DNA from: Leucobacter chromiiresistens
GTDB taxonomy: Bacteria; Actinomycetota; Actinomycetes; Actinomycetales; Microbacteriaceae
Assembly: GCF_900102345.1 (NCBI RefSeq)
Contig: NZ_FNKB01000001.1
Location: 2,542,001-2,606,000 of the forward strand
Direction of reading: 5' to 3'
Length of the DNA stretch: 64,000 nt
Shown here: one piece after another, positions 1-8,128 of the stretch
How positions within the stretch are numbered: position 1 is the first letter of the stretch
Layout of the letters: each line of letters opens with the position of its first letter
Made by a program: the position numbers and the translations under genes
The notes under the pieces: generated by a model
Seen by the model: the letters and a program-made list of their open reading frames with translations, nothing else
The model's database searches: none
What the model was told of the DNA's origin: nothing

Positions 1-470
1 CCGGCCTGCTCGGCGACGACGCCGAGCTGCGTCACCGCATTCGGGCGCTGCAGGTCGCAGGCGACGAGCAGCGGGGTGTGCCCTTGGTCGCGGAGCCACT
101 TCGCGAGCTTGCCGGCGAGCGTCGTCTTGCCGGCGCCCTGCAGGCCCGCCAGCATAATGACGGTGGGAGGGTTCTTCGCGAACTGCAGCCGCCGCTGCTC
201 GCCGCCGAGAATGGCGACGAGCTCCTCGTTGACGATCTGCACGACCTGCTGCGCCGGGTTGAGCGCCTGATTCACCTCGTCGCCGAGCGCGCGCTCCCGC
301 ACCTTCGCGGTGAACTCCTTGACGACGTCGAGCGCGACGTCGGCCTCGAGCAGGGCGCGACGGATCTCGCGGACCGTGCTGTCGACGTCGGACGCGGAGA
401 GCTTGCCCTTCGACCGGAGGTTCTTGAGGGTGTCGGTCAGTCGCGCCGAGAGGTTTCCGAAAGTAGCCAT
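1..470 (-). CDS. ffh: Signal recognition particle protein Ffh (5' part, runs off the window)
   Basis: SRP GTPase that binds hydrophobic signal sequences of nascent chains together with SRP RNA and docks on the receptor FtsY, which is encoded nearby at 1532-2407. Only the first 156 residues are visible: the helical N domain, then the start of the GTPase domain with the P-loop GLQGAGKTT at residues 109-117. The rest, including the methionine-rich M domain, lies beyond the left edge. The start is the ATG at 470-468; a TAGAAT hexamer sits 9 nt upstream, so the leader, if any, is only a few nucleotides. No Shine-Dalgarno is visible. Confidence 0.95.
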   Translation of the reverse strand, partial: MATFGNLSARLTDTLKNLRSKGKLSASDVDSTVREIRRALLEADVALDVVKEFTAKVRERALGDEVNQALNPAQQVVQIVNEELVAILGGEQRRLQFAKNPPTVIMLAGLQGAGKTTLAGKLAKWLRDQGHTPLLVACDLQRPNAVTQLGVVAEQA

Positions 471-479
471 AGCGGGTTC

Positions 480-485
480 ATTCTA
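480..485 (-). promoter_or_regulatory. Candidate -10 of ffh
   Basis: TAGAAT, 9 nt before the ffh ATG. No -35 is recognisable. The spacing suggests a leader of only about 2-3 nt. Confidence 0.45.
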
Positions 486-513
486 GCCCGCATCGGGCCG
501 GGGCTCGGCCCTC

Positions 514-542
514 GTGAGCGGATCCTCCGGGAGGGGGCTCAC
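514..542 (-). terminator. Hairpin after the 3-hydroxyacyl-CoA dehydrogenase gene
   Basis: GTGAGC (514-519) pairs with GCTCAC (537-542), and an inner CCTC/GAGG pairs inside the loop. It lies 44 bp beyond the stop of the upstream minus-strand gene and before ffh. There is no T-run, so termination is inferred from position and stem only. Confidence 0.35.
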
Positions 543-585
543 GGGGCCGCATGCCGACCCGAGCGACGTGCGGGGCCGGAGCCGC

Positions 586-1434
586 CTACTCGTAGGTGTA
601 GAACCCGCGGCCGCTCCCCTTGCCGAGGTACCCCTTGTCGATGTACTCGCGCTTCAGGTACTCGGCGAAGGCGCGTGCGCCCGGCTTCTCGCTGTCCTTG
701 TTCAGCATGTAGGGAGTCATCATGCCGATCACGTCGAAGATCTGGAACGGGCCGAGCGGAGCCCCGGTGCCGATGCGCCACGTGCGGTCGATGTCCTCGG
801 GGGTCGCGACGCCGCCCATGAGCAGCCCGCTCGCCGCGTCGAGCAGAGGCACGAGGAGCGAGTTCAGCACGTAGCCCGGCTGCTCCTTGAGCACGCGGAT
901 CGGCACCATCCCGATCTCCTCGGCGAACCGGGCCACGGCCTCGAAGGCCTGGGGGTCGGTGCCCGCGTGCCCCATCACTTCTCCGGTGTTGTTCTTCCAC
1001 ACCTCGTTCGCGAAGTGCAGCGCGAGGAACCGCTCGGGGTGGCCCGACGCGGGCGCGATGTCGCTCGGCAGCAGCGTGGAGGAGTTCGTGGCGAAGATCG
1101 TCTCGGCGGGCGCGAGCTCGCCGACGCGGCGCCACGTGTCGCGCTTGATCTCGAGATTCTCGGGCACGGCCTCGATCACGAGCTCGGCCTGCGCGAGCGC
1201 CTCGCCCAGGTCGGTGGTGGCGCGGATCCGGCCGACCGCCGCGTCGAGCTTCTCGGGGGTCGCGTCGGGCAGGTCGCGCAGGTAGAGCGGCTTCAGGTAC
1301 GCCCAGCGCTCGGCGAGCTTGCCGATCGCCGCGTCGTCGATGTCGTAGGCGACGACGTCCTTGCCGAAGTAGGCCGCCTGGAAGGCGATCTGGGAGCCGA
1401 GTACTCCGGTGCCGAGTACGGTGAGACGCTGCAT
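586..1434 (-). CDS. 3-hydroxyacyl-CoA dehydrogenase family protein
   Basis: NAD-dependent oxidation of 3-hydroxyacyl-CoA to 3-oxoacyl-CoA (or the reverse, as in 3-hydroxybutyryl-CoA dehydrogenase). The 282-residue length equals the usual stand-alone form. The N terminus is a Rossmann fold with GTGVLG at residues 8-13, followed by the helical C-terminal dimerisation domain. The usual HFFNP catalytic-loop sequence is replaced by LHFANEVWKNN, so substrate preference is uncertain. The start is the ATG at 1434-1432, which has AGAAAGG about 6 nt upstream; longer in-frame versions lack a ribosome site and begin before the Rossmann strand. It sits alone between ftsY and ffh, which are usually neighbours, so it looks like a local insertion into that pair. 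Confidence 0.85.
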   Translation of the reverse strand: MQRLTVLGTGVLGSQIAFQAAYFGKDVVAYDIDDAAIGKLAERWAYLKPLYLRDLPDATPEKLDAAVGRIRATTDLGEALAQAELVIEAVPENLEIKRDTWRRVGELAPAETIFATNSSTLLPSDIAPASGHPERFLALHFANEVWKNNTGEVMGHAGTDPQAFEAVARFAEEIGMVPIRVLKEQPGYVLNSLLVPLLDAASGLLMGGVATPEDIDRTWRIGTGAPLGPFQIFDVIGMMTPYMLNKDSEKPGARAFAEYLKREYIDKGYLGKGSGRGFYTYE

Positions 1435-1531
1435 GATGACCCTTTCTCGATGTGCGGGCCCGGGTGAGGTCCGCTCCATCACCGGTCTACTCCTCCTCGC
1501 GCGATCCCGCTGCGGATTACGCGCACGGCGA

Positions 1532-2407
1532 TCAGCCGATGAGCTGCTGGGCGAACACGTGCGGCGTGAAGCCGGTGAGGTCGCCGATGCCCTCGCCCTG
1601 CCCGACGAGCTTGACGGGAAGGCCGGTCTTCTCCTGCACGGAGAGCACGAACCCGCCCTTCGCCGATCCGTCGAGCTTCGTGAGCACGAGCCCGGTCACG
1701 CCGGCGTGCTGGATGAACGCCTCGGCTTGCGCGAGCCCGTTCTGGCCGGTCGTCGCGTCGAGCACGAGGAGCACCTCGGAGACCGGCGCCTGCTTCTCGA
1801 TGACGCGCCGCACCTTGCCGAGCTCGTCCATGAGGCCGCCCTTCGTCTGCAGGCGGCCGGCGGTGTCGATGATGGCGATCTCGTACTCGGCGTCGATGGC
1901 GCGCTGCACCGTCTGGAACGCCACGGATGCCGGGTCCTGCCCGGCCTGCTGGGGCTTCACGATGTCGACGCCCGCGCGCTCGGCCCACGTCGCGAGCTGC
2001 TCGACCGCGGCCGCGCGGAACGTGTCGGCCGCACCGACGAGCACGCGCTTGTCGAACGCGGTCAGGTACTTCGCGAACTTGCCGATCGTCGTCGTCTTGC
2101 CGACGCCGTTCACCCCCACCACGAGGATGACCGCCGGCCGCTCCGAGAGGCGGAGCGTCGGATCGTACGCAGCGAGTCGCTCCTCGATGGCGTCGCGGAG
2201 CATGCGGCGCATCTCCGCGACCTCCGTGACGCGGTGGCGCTCGACGTCGGCGCGCAGCCCGTCGAGGATCGACTCGGTCACATCGGGGCCGAAATCGGCC
2301 GTGATGAGCGCGGTCTCGAGATCGTCCCAGGTCTCCTCGGTGATGAGCTCGGGCCCGCTGAAGAGATTGCGGAATGCTTTCGAGAAAGACCAGGATCGCT
2401 CTGCCAT
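1532..2407 (-). CDS. ftsY: Signal recognition particle receptor FtsY
   Basis: Membrane-associated GTPase that receives SRP-ribosome complexes and forms a heterodimer with Ffh. The 291 residues contain an NG domain only: P-loop GVNGVGKTT, the DTAGR motif and the TKLDG guanine-specificity motif are all present in order. The long acidic A domain found in enterobacterial and many actinobacterial FtsY proteins is absent, leaving only about 20 residues before the N domain, so membrane contact probably relies on the amphipathic N-terminal helix. The ATG at 2407 is preceded by TAGTCT and a 6-nt gap with no Shine-Dalgarno, consistent with a leaderless message. Confidence 0.95.
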   Translation of the reverse strand: MAERSWSFSKAFRNLFSGPELITEETWDDLETALITADFGPDVTESILDGLRADVERHRVTEVAEMRRMLRDAIEERLAAYDPTLRLSERPAVILVVGVNGVGKTTTIGKFAKYLTAFDKRVLVGAADTFRAAAVEQLATWAERAGVDIVKPQQAGQDPASVAFQTVQRAIDAEYEIAIIDTAGRLQTKGGLMDELGKVRRVIEKQAPVSEVLLVLDATTGQNGLAQAEAFIQHAGVTGLVLTKLDGSAKGGFVLSVQEKTGLPVKLVGQGEGIGDLTGFTPHVFAQQLIG

Positions 2408-2413
2408 GCCCCC

Positions 2414-2419
2414 AGACTA
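2414..2419 (-). promoter_or_regulatory. Candidate leaderless -10 of ftsY
   Basis: TAGTCT, then six nucleotides (GGGGGC), then ATG. No clear -35. Confidence 0.5.
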
Positions 2420-2578
2420 CCGCCGCCCGCGGCCCCTCCTCGGAGCGCGGTGCTCGCGCGAATTCGCATTCCGGCCGCCCCATGCGCACGCGAAGACGGA
2501 TTGTCGGTATATATTTGGGCGACACTGTTGTCTGGGCGCACCCGACGTCTCGACTGTTCAACGACCAATGGAGGTCCG

Positions 2579-3955
2579 GTGAACCCGACTCTGCACCGCA
2601 GACGAGTGCCCATCAGGGGGATCCTGATGCTGGTGATCGTCGCCCTGCTCGCGATCTTCGCCGCGGCGTTCTCCGCAGCACCGGCCCACGCGGCGGAAGC
2701 CTGCGAGCCCGATCCGTCGACCGGCTGCGTGCAGGGCGTGATCAAGCTGAGCAGCGGGGAGCCCGCGCCGGGCATCGCCGTGACGCTCAGCGGCGCGGGG
2801 GCCGAGAGCACGACTGAGACGGACGAGGCCGGGCGCTGGGTGTTCAGCGCGACGGAGGCCGGCGCCTACACCGTGGCCGTCGACGAGGAGACGCTGCCCG
2901 ACGGGCAGTTCTTCAAGTCCGCCGGCGAGCGCGAGGTCGACGTCGAGCTGCACAGCACGGCGAGCGCGCTGTTCCCGCTGACCGACGATCCCGAAGCGGC
3001 GACCACTACCCCCGAGACCGGCGGCGACACGACCGAGACGAAGCCGGCGTCGTCGGCCTCCTCCGGCGATTCGTTCTCGTGGCCGCGGTTCTGGCAGCAG
3101 TTCGTCTCGGGCATCCGCATGGGCCTTCTCATCGCTCTGGCGTCGCTCGGGCTCTCGCTCGTCTTCGGCACGACCGGCCTCAGCAACTTCGCGCAGGGCG
3201 AGATGGTCACGATGGGCGGGCTGCTCGCGGCGGCGTTCATGGGGGTGACGGGCAACCTGTGGCTCGCGGGACTCTGCGCCGTGATCGCGTGCGCCGGGTT
3301 CGGATGGGTGCAGGACAAGGTGCTCTGGAAGCCGCTGCGCAAACGCCGGCTGAGCCTCATGCAGCTCATGATCGTCTCGATCGGCCTGTCGATCACCCTG
3401 CAGTACACCTTCCAGTTCTTCTTCGGCTCCGGCGTGGTGCGCATCGACACGAGCACCGCCGCGACGCTCACGATCGCGGGCGTCACGCTCACGGTGCAGT
3501 CGTACATTGCCATGGGAGTCTCGCTGCTCGCGATCATCGCGGTGGGCCTCGGGCTCATGTACACCCGCTTCGGCCGGGCGACCCGGGCCATCTCCGACAA
3601 CCCCGCCCTCGCCCGGGCCTCCGGCATCGACGTGGATCGCGTCATCAACATCGTGTGGATCGTCGGCGGCGGGCTCGCGGGCCTCGCGGGAGTGTTCTTC
3701 GGGCTGATCTTCAACGGCCTCAACTGGTTCACGGGCGGCACGATGCTGCTCATGTTCTTCGCCGCGGTCACGCTCGGCGGTCTCGGCACCGCCTTCGGGG
3801 CCTTCGTCGGCTCGATGATCATCGGCATGATCGTCGAGCTCACGAACATCTGGCTCCCCGGCGACCTCAAGTATGCGAGCGCATTGCTCCTCCTCATCCT
3901 GATCCTGCTGGTGCGACCGCAGGGCATATTCGGACGCAAAGAGCGGATCGGCTAG
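2579..3955 (+). CDS. livH: Branched-chain amino acid ABC permease LivH with secreted N-terminal domain
   Basis: Membrane permease subunit of a branched-chain amino acid importer. At 458 residues it is about 160 longer than ordinary LivH. Residues 1-38 are a signal peptide (RRR, hydrophobic core, AHA cleavage site). Residues 40-125 form a small beta-rich domain of the carboxypeptidase-regulatory/Cna-B type with two cysteines (42 and 50). Residues 135-162 are a Thr/Ser/Glu linker. From about 175 the LivH membrane helices begin, ending in the VRPQGIFG tail typical of the family. The GTG start has GGAGGT immediately upstream (about 4 nt spacing) and gives a perfect signal peptide. First gene of livHMGF; livM follows after 8 nt. 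Confidence 0.88.
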   Translation: MNPTLHRRRVPIRGILMLVIVALLAIFAAAFSAAPAHAAEACEPDPSTGCVQGVIKLSSGEPAPGIAVTLSGAGAESTTETDEAGRWVFSATEAGAYTVAVDEETLPDGQFFKSAGEREVDVELHSTASALFPLTDDPEAATTTPETGGDTTETKPASSASSGDSFSWPRFWQQFVSGIRMGLLIALASLGLSLVFGTTGLSNFAQGEMVTMGGLLAAAFMGVTGNLWLAGLCAVIACAGFGWVQDKVLWKPLRKRRLSLMQLMIVSIGLSITLQYTFQFFFGSGVVRIDTSTAATLTIAGVTLTVQSYIAMGVSLLAIIAVGLGLMYTRFGRATRAISDNPALARASGIDVDRVINIVWIVGGGLAGLAGVFFGLIFNGLNWFTGGTMLLMFFAAVTLGGLGTAFGAFVGSMIIGMIVELTNIWLPGDLKYASALLLLILILLVRPQGIFGRKERIG

Positions 3956-3963
3956 GAACAATC

Positions 3964-4950
3964 ATGGAATTCTGGACTGGACTCCTGCAGAGCATCCTGC
4001 AGACCGCGCTCTCCCCCACCACCGCCGCCTTCGTGCTCGCCGCGATCGGCCTGAACGTGCACTTCGGCTTCACCGGCCTCATGAACATGGGGCAGGCGGG
4101 CTTCATGCTCGTCGGCGCCTACGGCTTCGGCGTGTCGGTGGTGCTCGGGGCGGGCTTCTGGACGGCGATGCTGATCGCGATCCTCGCCGCGGTGCTCTTC
4201 GCCCTGATCCTCGGCATCCCCACCCTCAAACTGCGCGGCGACTATCTCGCGATCGTCACCATCAGCGCGGCCGAGATCATCCGAATGGTCGTGAAGCTCG
4301 CCGCGCTGCAAGACGTGACCGGCGGACCGACCGGCATCCCCGGCCAGAAGTACCGCCACGTCTTCACGGAGCTCTCCCCGCTCCCCGAGGGCAAGACCAC
4401 GATCCTCGGTTTGACCTACGCGAACACCGGCGTCGACGACTGGTGGACGCGCCTCGTCGCCTGGGGCCTCGTCGCCGTGTTCATCCTCATCACCTGGGCG
4501 CTGGTGCGGAGCCCGTGGGGCCGCGTGCTCAAGGGGATCCGCGAGGACGAGGACGCGGTGCGGAGCCTCGGCAAGAGCTCGTTCTCGTACAAGCTGCAGG
4601 CCCTGATCCTCGGCGGCGTCATGGGCGCGTTCGGCGGCATCGTGATGGCGCTCCCCGCCGCCATGCAGCCCGACTCGATGGGCCGCCCCACCACCTTCAA
4701 CCTCTGGATGATCATGCTGCTCGGCGGGGCCGCCACCATCTTCGGGCCGCTGCTCGGCAGCATCCTGTTCTTCGTCATCCGACTCGTGCTCACCAGCCTC
4801 GCCGGCGAGTTCGTGCCCGCATCGGTGCTCAGCGCCCAGCAGACCGAGCAGCTCGCCTGGATCCTCATCGGCATCTCGCTCATCCTGCTGGTGGTCTTCC
4901 GACCGCAGGGCATACTCGGCAACAAGAAGGAGCTGTCGTTCAATGTCTGA
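3964..4950 (+). CDS. livM: Branched-chain amino acid ABC permease LivM
   Basis: Second membrane subunit of the importer, 328 residues, with eight or more hydrophobic segments. It holds the family motif ALGLNxHFGFTGLMNMGQAGF-like block (here GLNVHFGFTGLMNMG near residue 27), the LRGDYLAIVT block, and the cytoplasmic EAA-type loop RSPWGRVLKGIREDEDAVRS that contacts the ATPases. It ends in FRPQGILG, like LivH. The ATG has TAGGAA just upstream, sharing bases with the livH stop. Its last 8 nt overlap livG, which indicates translational coupling. Confidence 0.93.
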   Translation: MEFWTGLLQSILQTALSPTTAAFVLAAIGLNVHFGFTGLMNMGQAGFMLVGAYGFGVSVVLGAGFWTAMLIAILAAVLFALILGIPTLKLRGDYLAIVTISAAEIIRMVVKLAALQDVTGGPTGIPGQKYRHVFTELSPLPEGKTTILGLTYANTGVDDWWTRLVAWGLVAVFILITWALVRSPWGRVLKGIREDEDAVRSLGKSSFSYKLQALILGGVMGAFGGIVMALPAAMQPDSMGRPTTFNLWMIMLLGGAATIFGPLLGSILFFVIRLVLTSLAGEFVPASVLSAQQTEQLAWILIGISLILLVVFRPQGILGNKKELSFNV

Positions 4951-5899
4951 CGCGCAGAGCTACCCCACCGACCGCGCCGCGCTCCGTGCGACGCTCGCCG
5001 GCCTCGACCAGACCCCCGGCGTGCCGAAGCCCGACCCGATTCTGACGGTCGACCGCATCGAACGGCAGTTCGGCGGGCTGCAGGCGGTGAACGTCGAGCA
5101 CCTCGAAGTGCAGCGCGGCGCCATCACCGCGCTCATCGGCCCGAACGGCGCCGGCAAGACCACGTTCTTCAACCTCATCACCGGCTTCGACCGCCCGTCG
5201 AACGGCAAGCGGCTCCTCGGCGGCGGCGACGCGCGGTGGACGTTCGACGGGAAGGCGCTGAACCGCACCGGCGCCTCGCAGGTGGCGCGATCCGGAATGG
5301 TGCGCACCTTCCAGCTCACCAAGGCCCTCTCGCGCATGACCGTGCTCGAGAACATGCTCATCGGCGCCAACGACCAGCCGGGCGAGAACCTGTTCGTCGG
5401 GCTCATCGGCCCGCTGTGGGCGAAGCGGGAGCGGGAGAACATCGCCCGCGCCGACGAGCTGCTCGCCCGGTTCAAGCTCGACGCCAAGCGCGACGACATG
5501 GCGGGCGACCTCTCGGGCGGGCAGAAGAAGCTGCTCGAGATGGCGCGGGCGCTCATGTCGAACCCCGCGATGATCATGCTCGACGAGCCGATGGCGGGCG
5601 TCAATCCCGCGCTCACCCAGAGCCTCCTCGACCACATCCAGGCCCTGCGCGATGAGGGCACCACCGTGCTGTTCGTCGAGCACGATATGCACATGGTGCG
5701 CCACATCTCCGACTGGGTCGTCGTGATGGCGCAGGGCACCATCATCGCCGAGGGGGAACCCGAGCGCGTCATGGCGAGCGAGGCCGTCGTCGACGCCTAC
5801 CTCGGAGCGCACCACGATCGCGACCTCGGCGACGACGACGTGCTCACCACCGGAGTGATCCGGGCCATCGCCACCGAGGTCGAGAAGGAGACCCGATGA
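4943..5899 (+). CDS. livG: Branched-chain amino acid ABC transporter ATPase LivG
   Basis: One of two nucleotide-binding subunits. Walker A GPNGAGKT is at residues 66-73, the signature is LSGGQKK, Walker B is MIMLDEP, and the LivG-type GVNP D-loop and switch histidine (VEHDM) follow. The protein has a 32-residue N-terminal extension before the first beta strand and a charged C-terminal tail, giving 318 residues against about 255 for typical LivG. It overlaps livM by 8 nt and livF by 4 nt (ATGA). Confidence 0.94.
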   Translation: MSDAQSYPTDRAALRATLAGLDQTPGVPKPDPILTVDRIERQFGGLQAVNVEHLEVQRGAITALIGPNGAGKTTFFNLITGFDRPSNGKRLLGGGDARWTFDGKALNRTGASQVARSGMVRTFQLTKALSRMTVLENMLIGANDQPGENLFVGLIGPLWAKRERENIARADELLARFKLDAKRDDMAGDLSGGQKKLLEMARALMSNPAMIMLDEPMAGVNPALTQSLLDHIQALRDEGTTVLFVEHDMHMVRHISDWVVVMAQGTIIAEGEPERVMASEAVVDAYLGAHHDRDLGDDDVLTTGVIRAIATEVEKETR

Positions 5900-6657
5900 A
5901 CGCGCAGCCTCCACTGGTGATCAAGGCCGACAACCTCACCGCCGGGTACCTCCCCGGCATCAACATCCTGAACGGGTGCACGCTCGAGGCGTACGCCGGC
6001 GAACTCATCGGCATCATCGGCCCGAACGGCGCCGGCAAGTCGACGCTGCTCAAAGCCCTGTTCGGCCTCGTCAACATCCGCGAGGGCGCCGTCACCCTCG
6101 AAGGAGAGGACATCACGACGACGTCGACGAACCACCTCGTGCGCAAGGGCATCGGCTTCGTACCGCAGACGAACAACGTCTTCCCGTCGCTGAGCATCGA
6201 GGAGAACCTGCAGATGGGCCTCTTCCTCAAGCCCCGGGAGTTCACCGCGAGGGCCGCGGAGATGTGGGAGCTCTTCCCGATGCTGGCGGATCGCCGCAAG
6301 CAGCGCGCGGGGTCCCTGTCGGGCGGCGAGCGGCAGTCCGTGGCCATGGCACGGGCGCTCATGATGCAGCCGAAGGTGCTGCTGCTCGACGAGCCGAGCG
6401 CCGGGCTCTCCCCCGTGCGCCAGGACGAGACGTTCATCCGCACGCGCCAGATCAACAAGACCGGCGTCACCATCATCATGGTGGAGCAGAACGCCCGCCG
6501 GTGCCTCCAGATCTGCGACCGCGCCTACGTGCTCGACCAGGGGCGCAACTCCTACGAGGGCCCGGGCAGGGAGCTCGCGAACGATCCCAAGGTTATCGAG
6601 CTCTACCTCGGCACGCTCGCGGCCGATGTGGAGCAGAAATCCGCCCGCCGCGAGTAG
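5896..6657 (+). CDS. livF: Branched-chain amino acid ABC transporter ATPase LivF
   Basis: Second ATPase of the importer, 253 residues. Walker A GPNGAGKS is at 42-49, the signature is LSGGERQ, Walker B is VLLLDEPSAGLSP, and the switch region is VEQNA. The ATG overlaps the livG stop as ATGA. The gene is the last of the operon and is followed by a strong hairpin shared with the converging binding-protein gene. Confidence 0.94.
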   Translation: MNAQPPLVIKADNLTAGYLPGINILNGCTLEAYAGELIGIIGPNGAGKSTLLKALFGLVNIREGAVTLEGEDITTTSTNHLVRKGIGFVPQTNNVFPSLSIEENLQMGLFLKPREFTARAAEMWELFPMLADRRKQRAGSLSGGERQSVAMARALMMQPKVLLLDEPSAGLSPVRQDETFIRTRQINKTGVTIIMVEQNARRCLQICDRAYVLDQGRNSYEGPGRELANDPKVIELYLGTLAADVEQKSARRE

Positions 6658-6663
6658 TCGAGG

Positions 6664-6711
6664 CACGACAGAGCCCCCGGCGCCGAAACGTGCGCCGGGG
6701 GCTCTGTCGTG
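6664..6711. terminator. Bidirectional terminator between livF and the binding-protein gene
   Basis: A perfect 20-bp stem: positions 6664-6683 pair with 6692-6711 around an 8-nt loop (CGAAACGT). It lies between two converging genes and can act on both strands. No long T-run follows on either side. Confidence 0.75.
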
Positions 6712-6729
6712 CGATCCGCCCCGGTGGGA

Positions 6730-8025
6730 TTACTCGGTCTCCCCCTCCACGGCCTTCTGGAAGACCGGGTTGTTCGAGTCGTCGTACTGGTAGATGCCGA
6801 TGAACGCCGACGAGGGGTCGTTGTTCTCGTTCAACGGCCCGGTGCCGGCCTTGCCGACGTACTGGATGTCGGAGCCGTCCTGGATGAGCTTCGCGCACTC
6901 CTCGAACGTCGAGCACTCCTCGCCGCCGTCGGCTCCCGAGACCGCCGCCAGGTTCTCCTGGATCGCCGCGGAGTCGGTCGATTCGGCCTTCTCGGCGGCG
7001 AGCGCCACCAGCGTCACGAGATCGTACGCCTCGGGGGCGTACGTGAAGCTCTCCAGCTCGCCGTCGTACTCGGTCGCGTAGATGTCCTGCAGCTGCTGCT
7101 GGAACTCCTCGTTCGACTGGGCGCCCGGGATGGACGCCTGCGCGCCCTCCAGCGTGCCGGCCTCGAAGTCGCTCTCGTAGCCGTTGGCGTTGCCGTCGAC
7201 CAGGTAGAACGTGGAGAGGTCGAGGCCCTGGTTCACGGCCTCGGGCACGATCTGCTTGAACTGGTCGTACGTCACGACGACGATCGCCTCGGCGCCCGAA
7301 TCCTTCGCGGCCGTGATCTCGGATGCGAACGAGGTCTGCTCGACCGGGAACTCGTTGCCGTCGCCCTTGCCGCCGTAGACCACCTCGGCGCCCGCCGCCT
7401 CGACGGTCTCCTGGATCACGTCGCGGAGGCCGAGACCGTACGGGTCGTTGAACGTGAGGAACGCGACGCTCGTGACGCCGTCGGAGACGATCTGGTTGCC
7501 GAGCGCGTCGCCCTGCACCGTGTCGGGCGGCGCGGTGCGGAAGTAGTTGGGGCTGATGCCGCTCAGGTCGGCCGACGTGTTCGACGGGGATCCCATCAGG
7601 ATGCCCGCCTCCGCGATCCGGTCCACCACGTGCTGGCTGCGGCCCGAGCCCATCGCGCCGAGCACGAACGACGCACCGCTCGCGATCACGTCGTCGGCTC
7701 CGGATTCCACGACGGTGAGATCGCTCGCGTCGCCCTCGTTCGCCTCGGCGACGACCTCGACATCCTGCCCGAGCACGCCTCCCGCCCCGTTGATGTCGGC
7801 GAGCGCCTGCGCGATGCCGGCCTGCACGGGAGGCATGAGGAAGCCGAGCGACCCGGTCTGCGGGAGGAGCGTCGCGATCTGCAGCGCCTCGCTGCTGCCC
7901 CCTCCGCCGTCGCCGCCCGACTCCGTCGGCTCGCTCTCGCCGCTCGACGAGCAGCCCGAGAGCACGAGCGCGGCGCTGGCGACCAGCGCGAGCACGCCCA
8001 CTGATGTCTTGGAGTGAACCTTCAT
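6730..8025 (-). CDS. Branched-chain amino acid ABC transporter substrate-binding lipoprotein
   Basis: Extracytoplasmic solute receptor (periplasmic binding protein type I, LivK/LivJ-like) that would deliver branched-chain or related amino acids to LivHMGF. The 431-residue product starts with a lipoprotein signal whose lipobox LSGC puts the lipid-modified cysteine at residue 25. A Gly/Ser/Glu linker follows, then two alternating lobes with the family blocks LLPQTGSLGFL near the N terminus and LTFNDPYGLGLRD in the middle. The ATG at 8025 has AGAAAGG 6 nt upstream. It faces livHMGF on the other strand, so the receptor can be made independently of the membrane complex. Confidence 0.9.
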   Translation of the reverse strand: MKVHSKTSVGVLALVASAALVLSGCSSSGESEPTESGGDGGGGSSEALQIATLLPQTGSLGFLMPPVQAGIAQALADINGAGGVLGQDVEVVAEANEGDASDLTVVESGADDVIASGASFVLGAMGSGRSQHVVDRIAEAGILMGSPSNTSADLSGISPNYFRTAPPDTVQGDALGNQIVSDGVTSVAFLTFNDPYGLGLRDVIQETVEAAGAEVVYGGKGDGNEFPVEQTSFASEITAAKDSGAEAIVVVTYDQFKQIVPEAVNQGLDLSTFYLVDGNANGYESDFEAGTLEGAQASIPGAQSNEEFQQQLQDIYATEYDGELESFTYAPEAYDLVTLVALAAEKAESTDSAAIQENLAAVSGADGGEECSTFEECAKLIQDGSDIQYVGKAGTGPLNENNDPSSAFIGIYQYDDSNNPVFQKAVEGETE

Positions 8026-8051
8026 TGGTGCACCTTTCTGAAGCAGAAATG

Positions 8052-8071
8052 ACGCCCCGACGCTGGGGCGT
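8052..8071 (-). promoter_or_regulatory. Hairpin at the 5' end of the binding-protein mRNA
   Basis: ACGCCCC (8052-8058) and GGGGCGT (8065-8071) form a 7-bp stem with a 6-nt loop, directly after the predicted transcription start. It may stabilise or attenuate this message, or end transcription from the gene at 8129-9334. Confidence 0.4.
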
Positions 8072-8078
8072 TGCTCCG

Positions 8079-8084
8079 AGCATA
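8079..8084 (-). promoter_or_regulatory. Candidate -10 of the binding-protein gene
   Basis: TATGCT on the minus strand, about 54 nt before the start codon. The -35 region is unclear. Confidence 0.4.
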
Positions 8085-8128
8085 GTCTGCCGGTGCGCCG
8101 GGCGAGAACGGGGGCCGCCGAGGCGTCA

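Noticed and set aside
2501..2529. A sigma70-type promoter for livHMGF around TTGTCGGTATATATTT
   Set aside because: The AT-rich patch is striking, but no -35/-10 pair with 16-18 bp spacing is convincing. The promoter is probably here, yet I cannot place it.
1409..2578. Extending livH upstream to an open frame of 848 codons
   Set aside because: The extra part overlaps ftsY antisense; a GTG with GGAGGT and an immediate signal peptide marks the real start at 2579.
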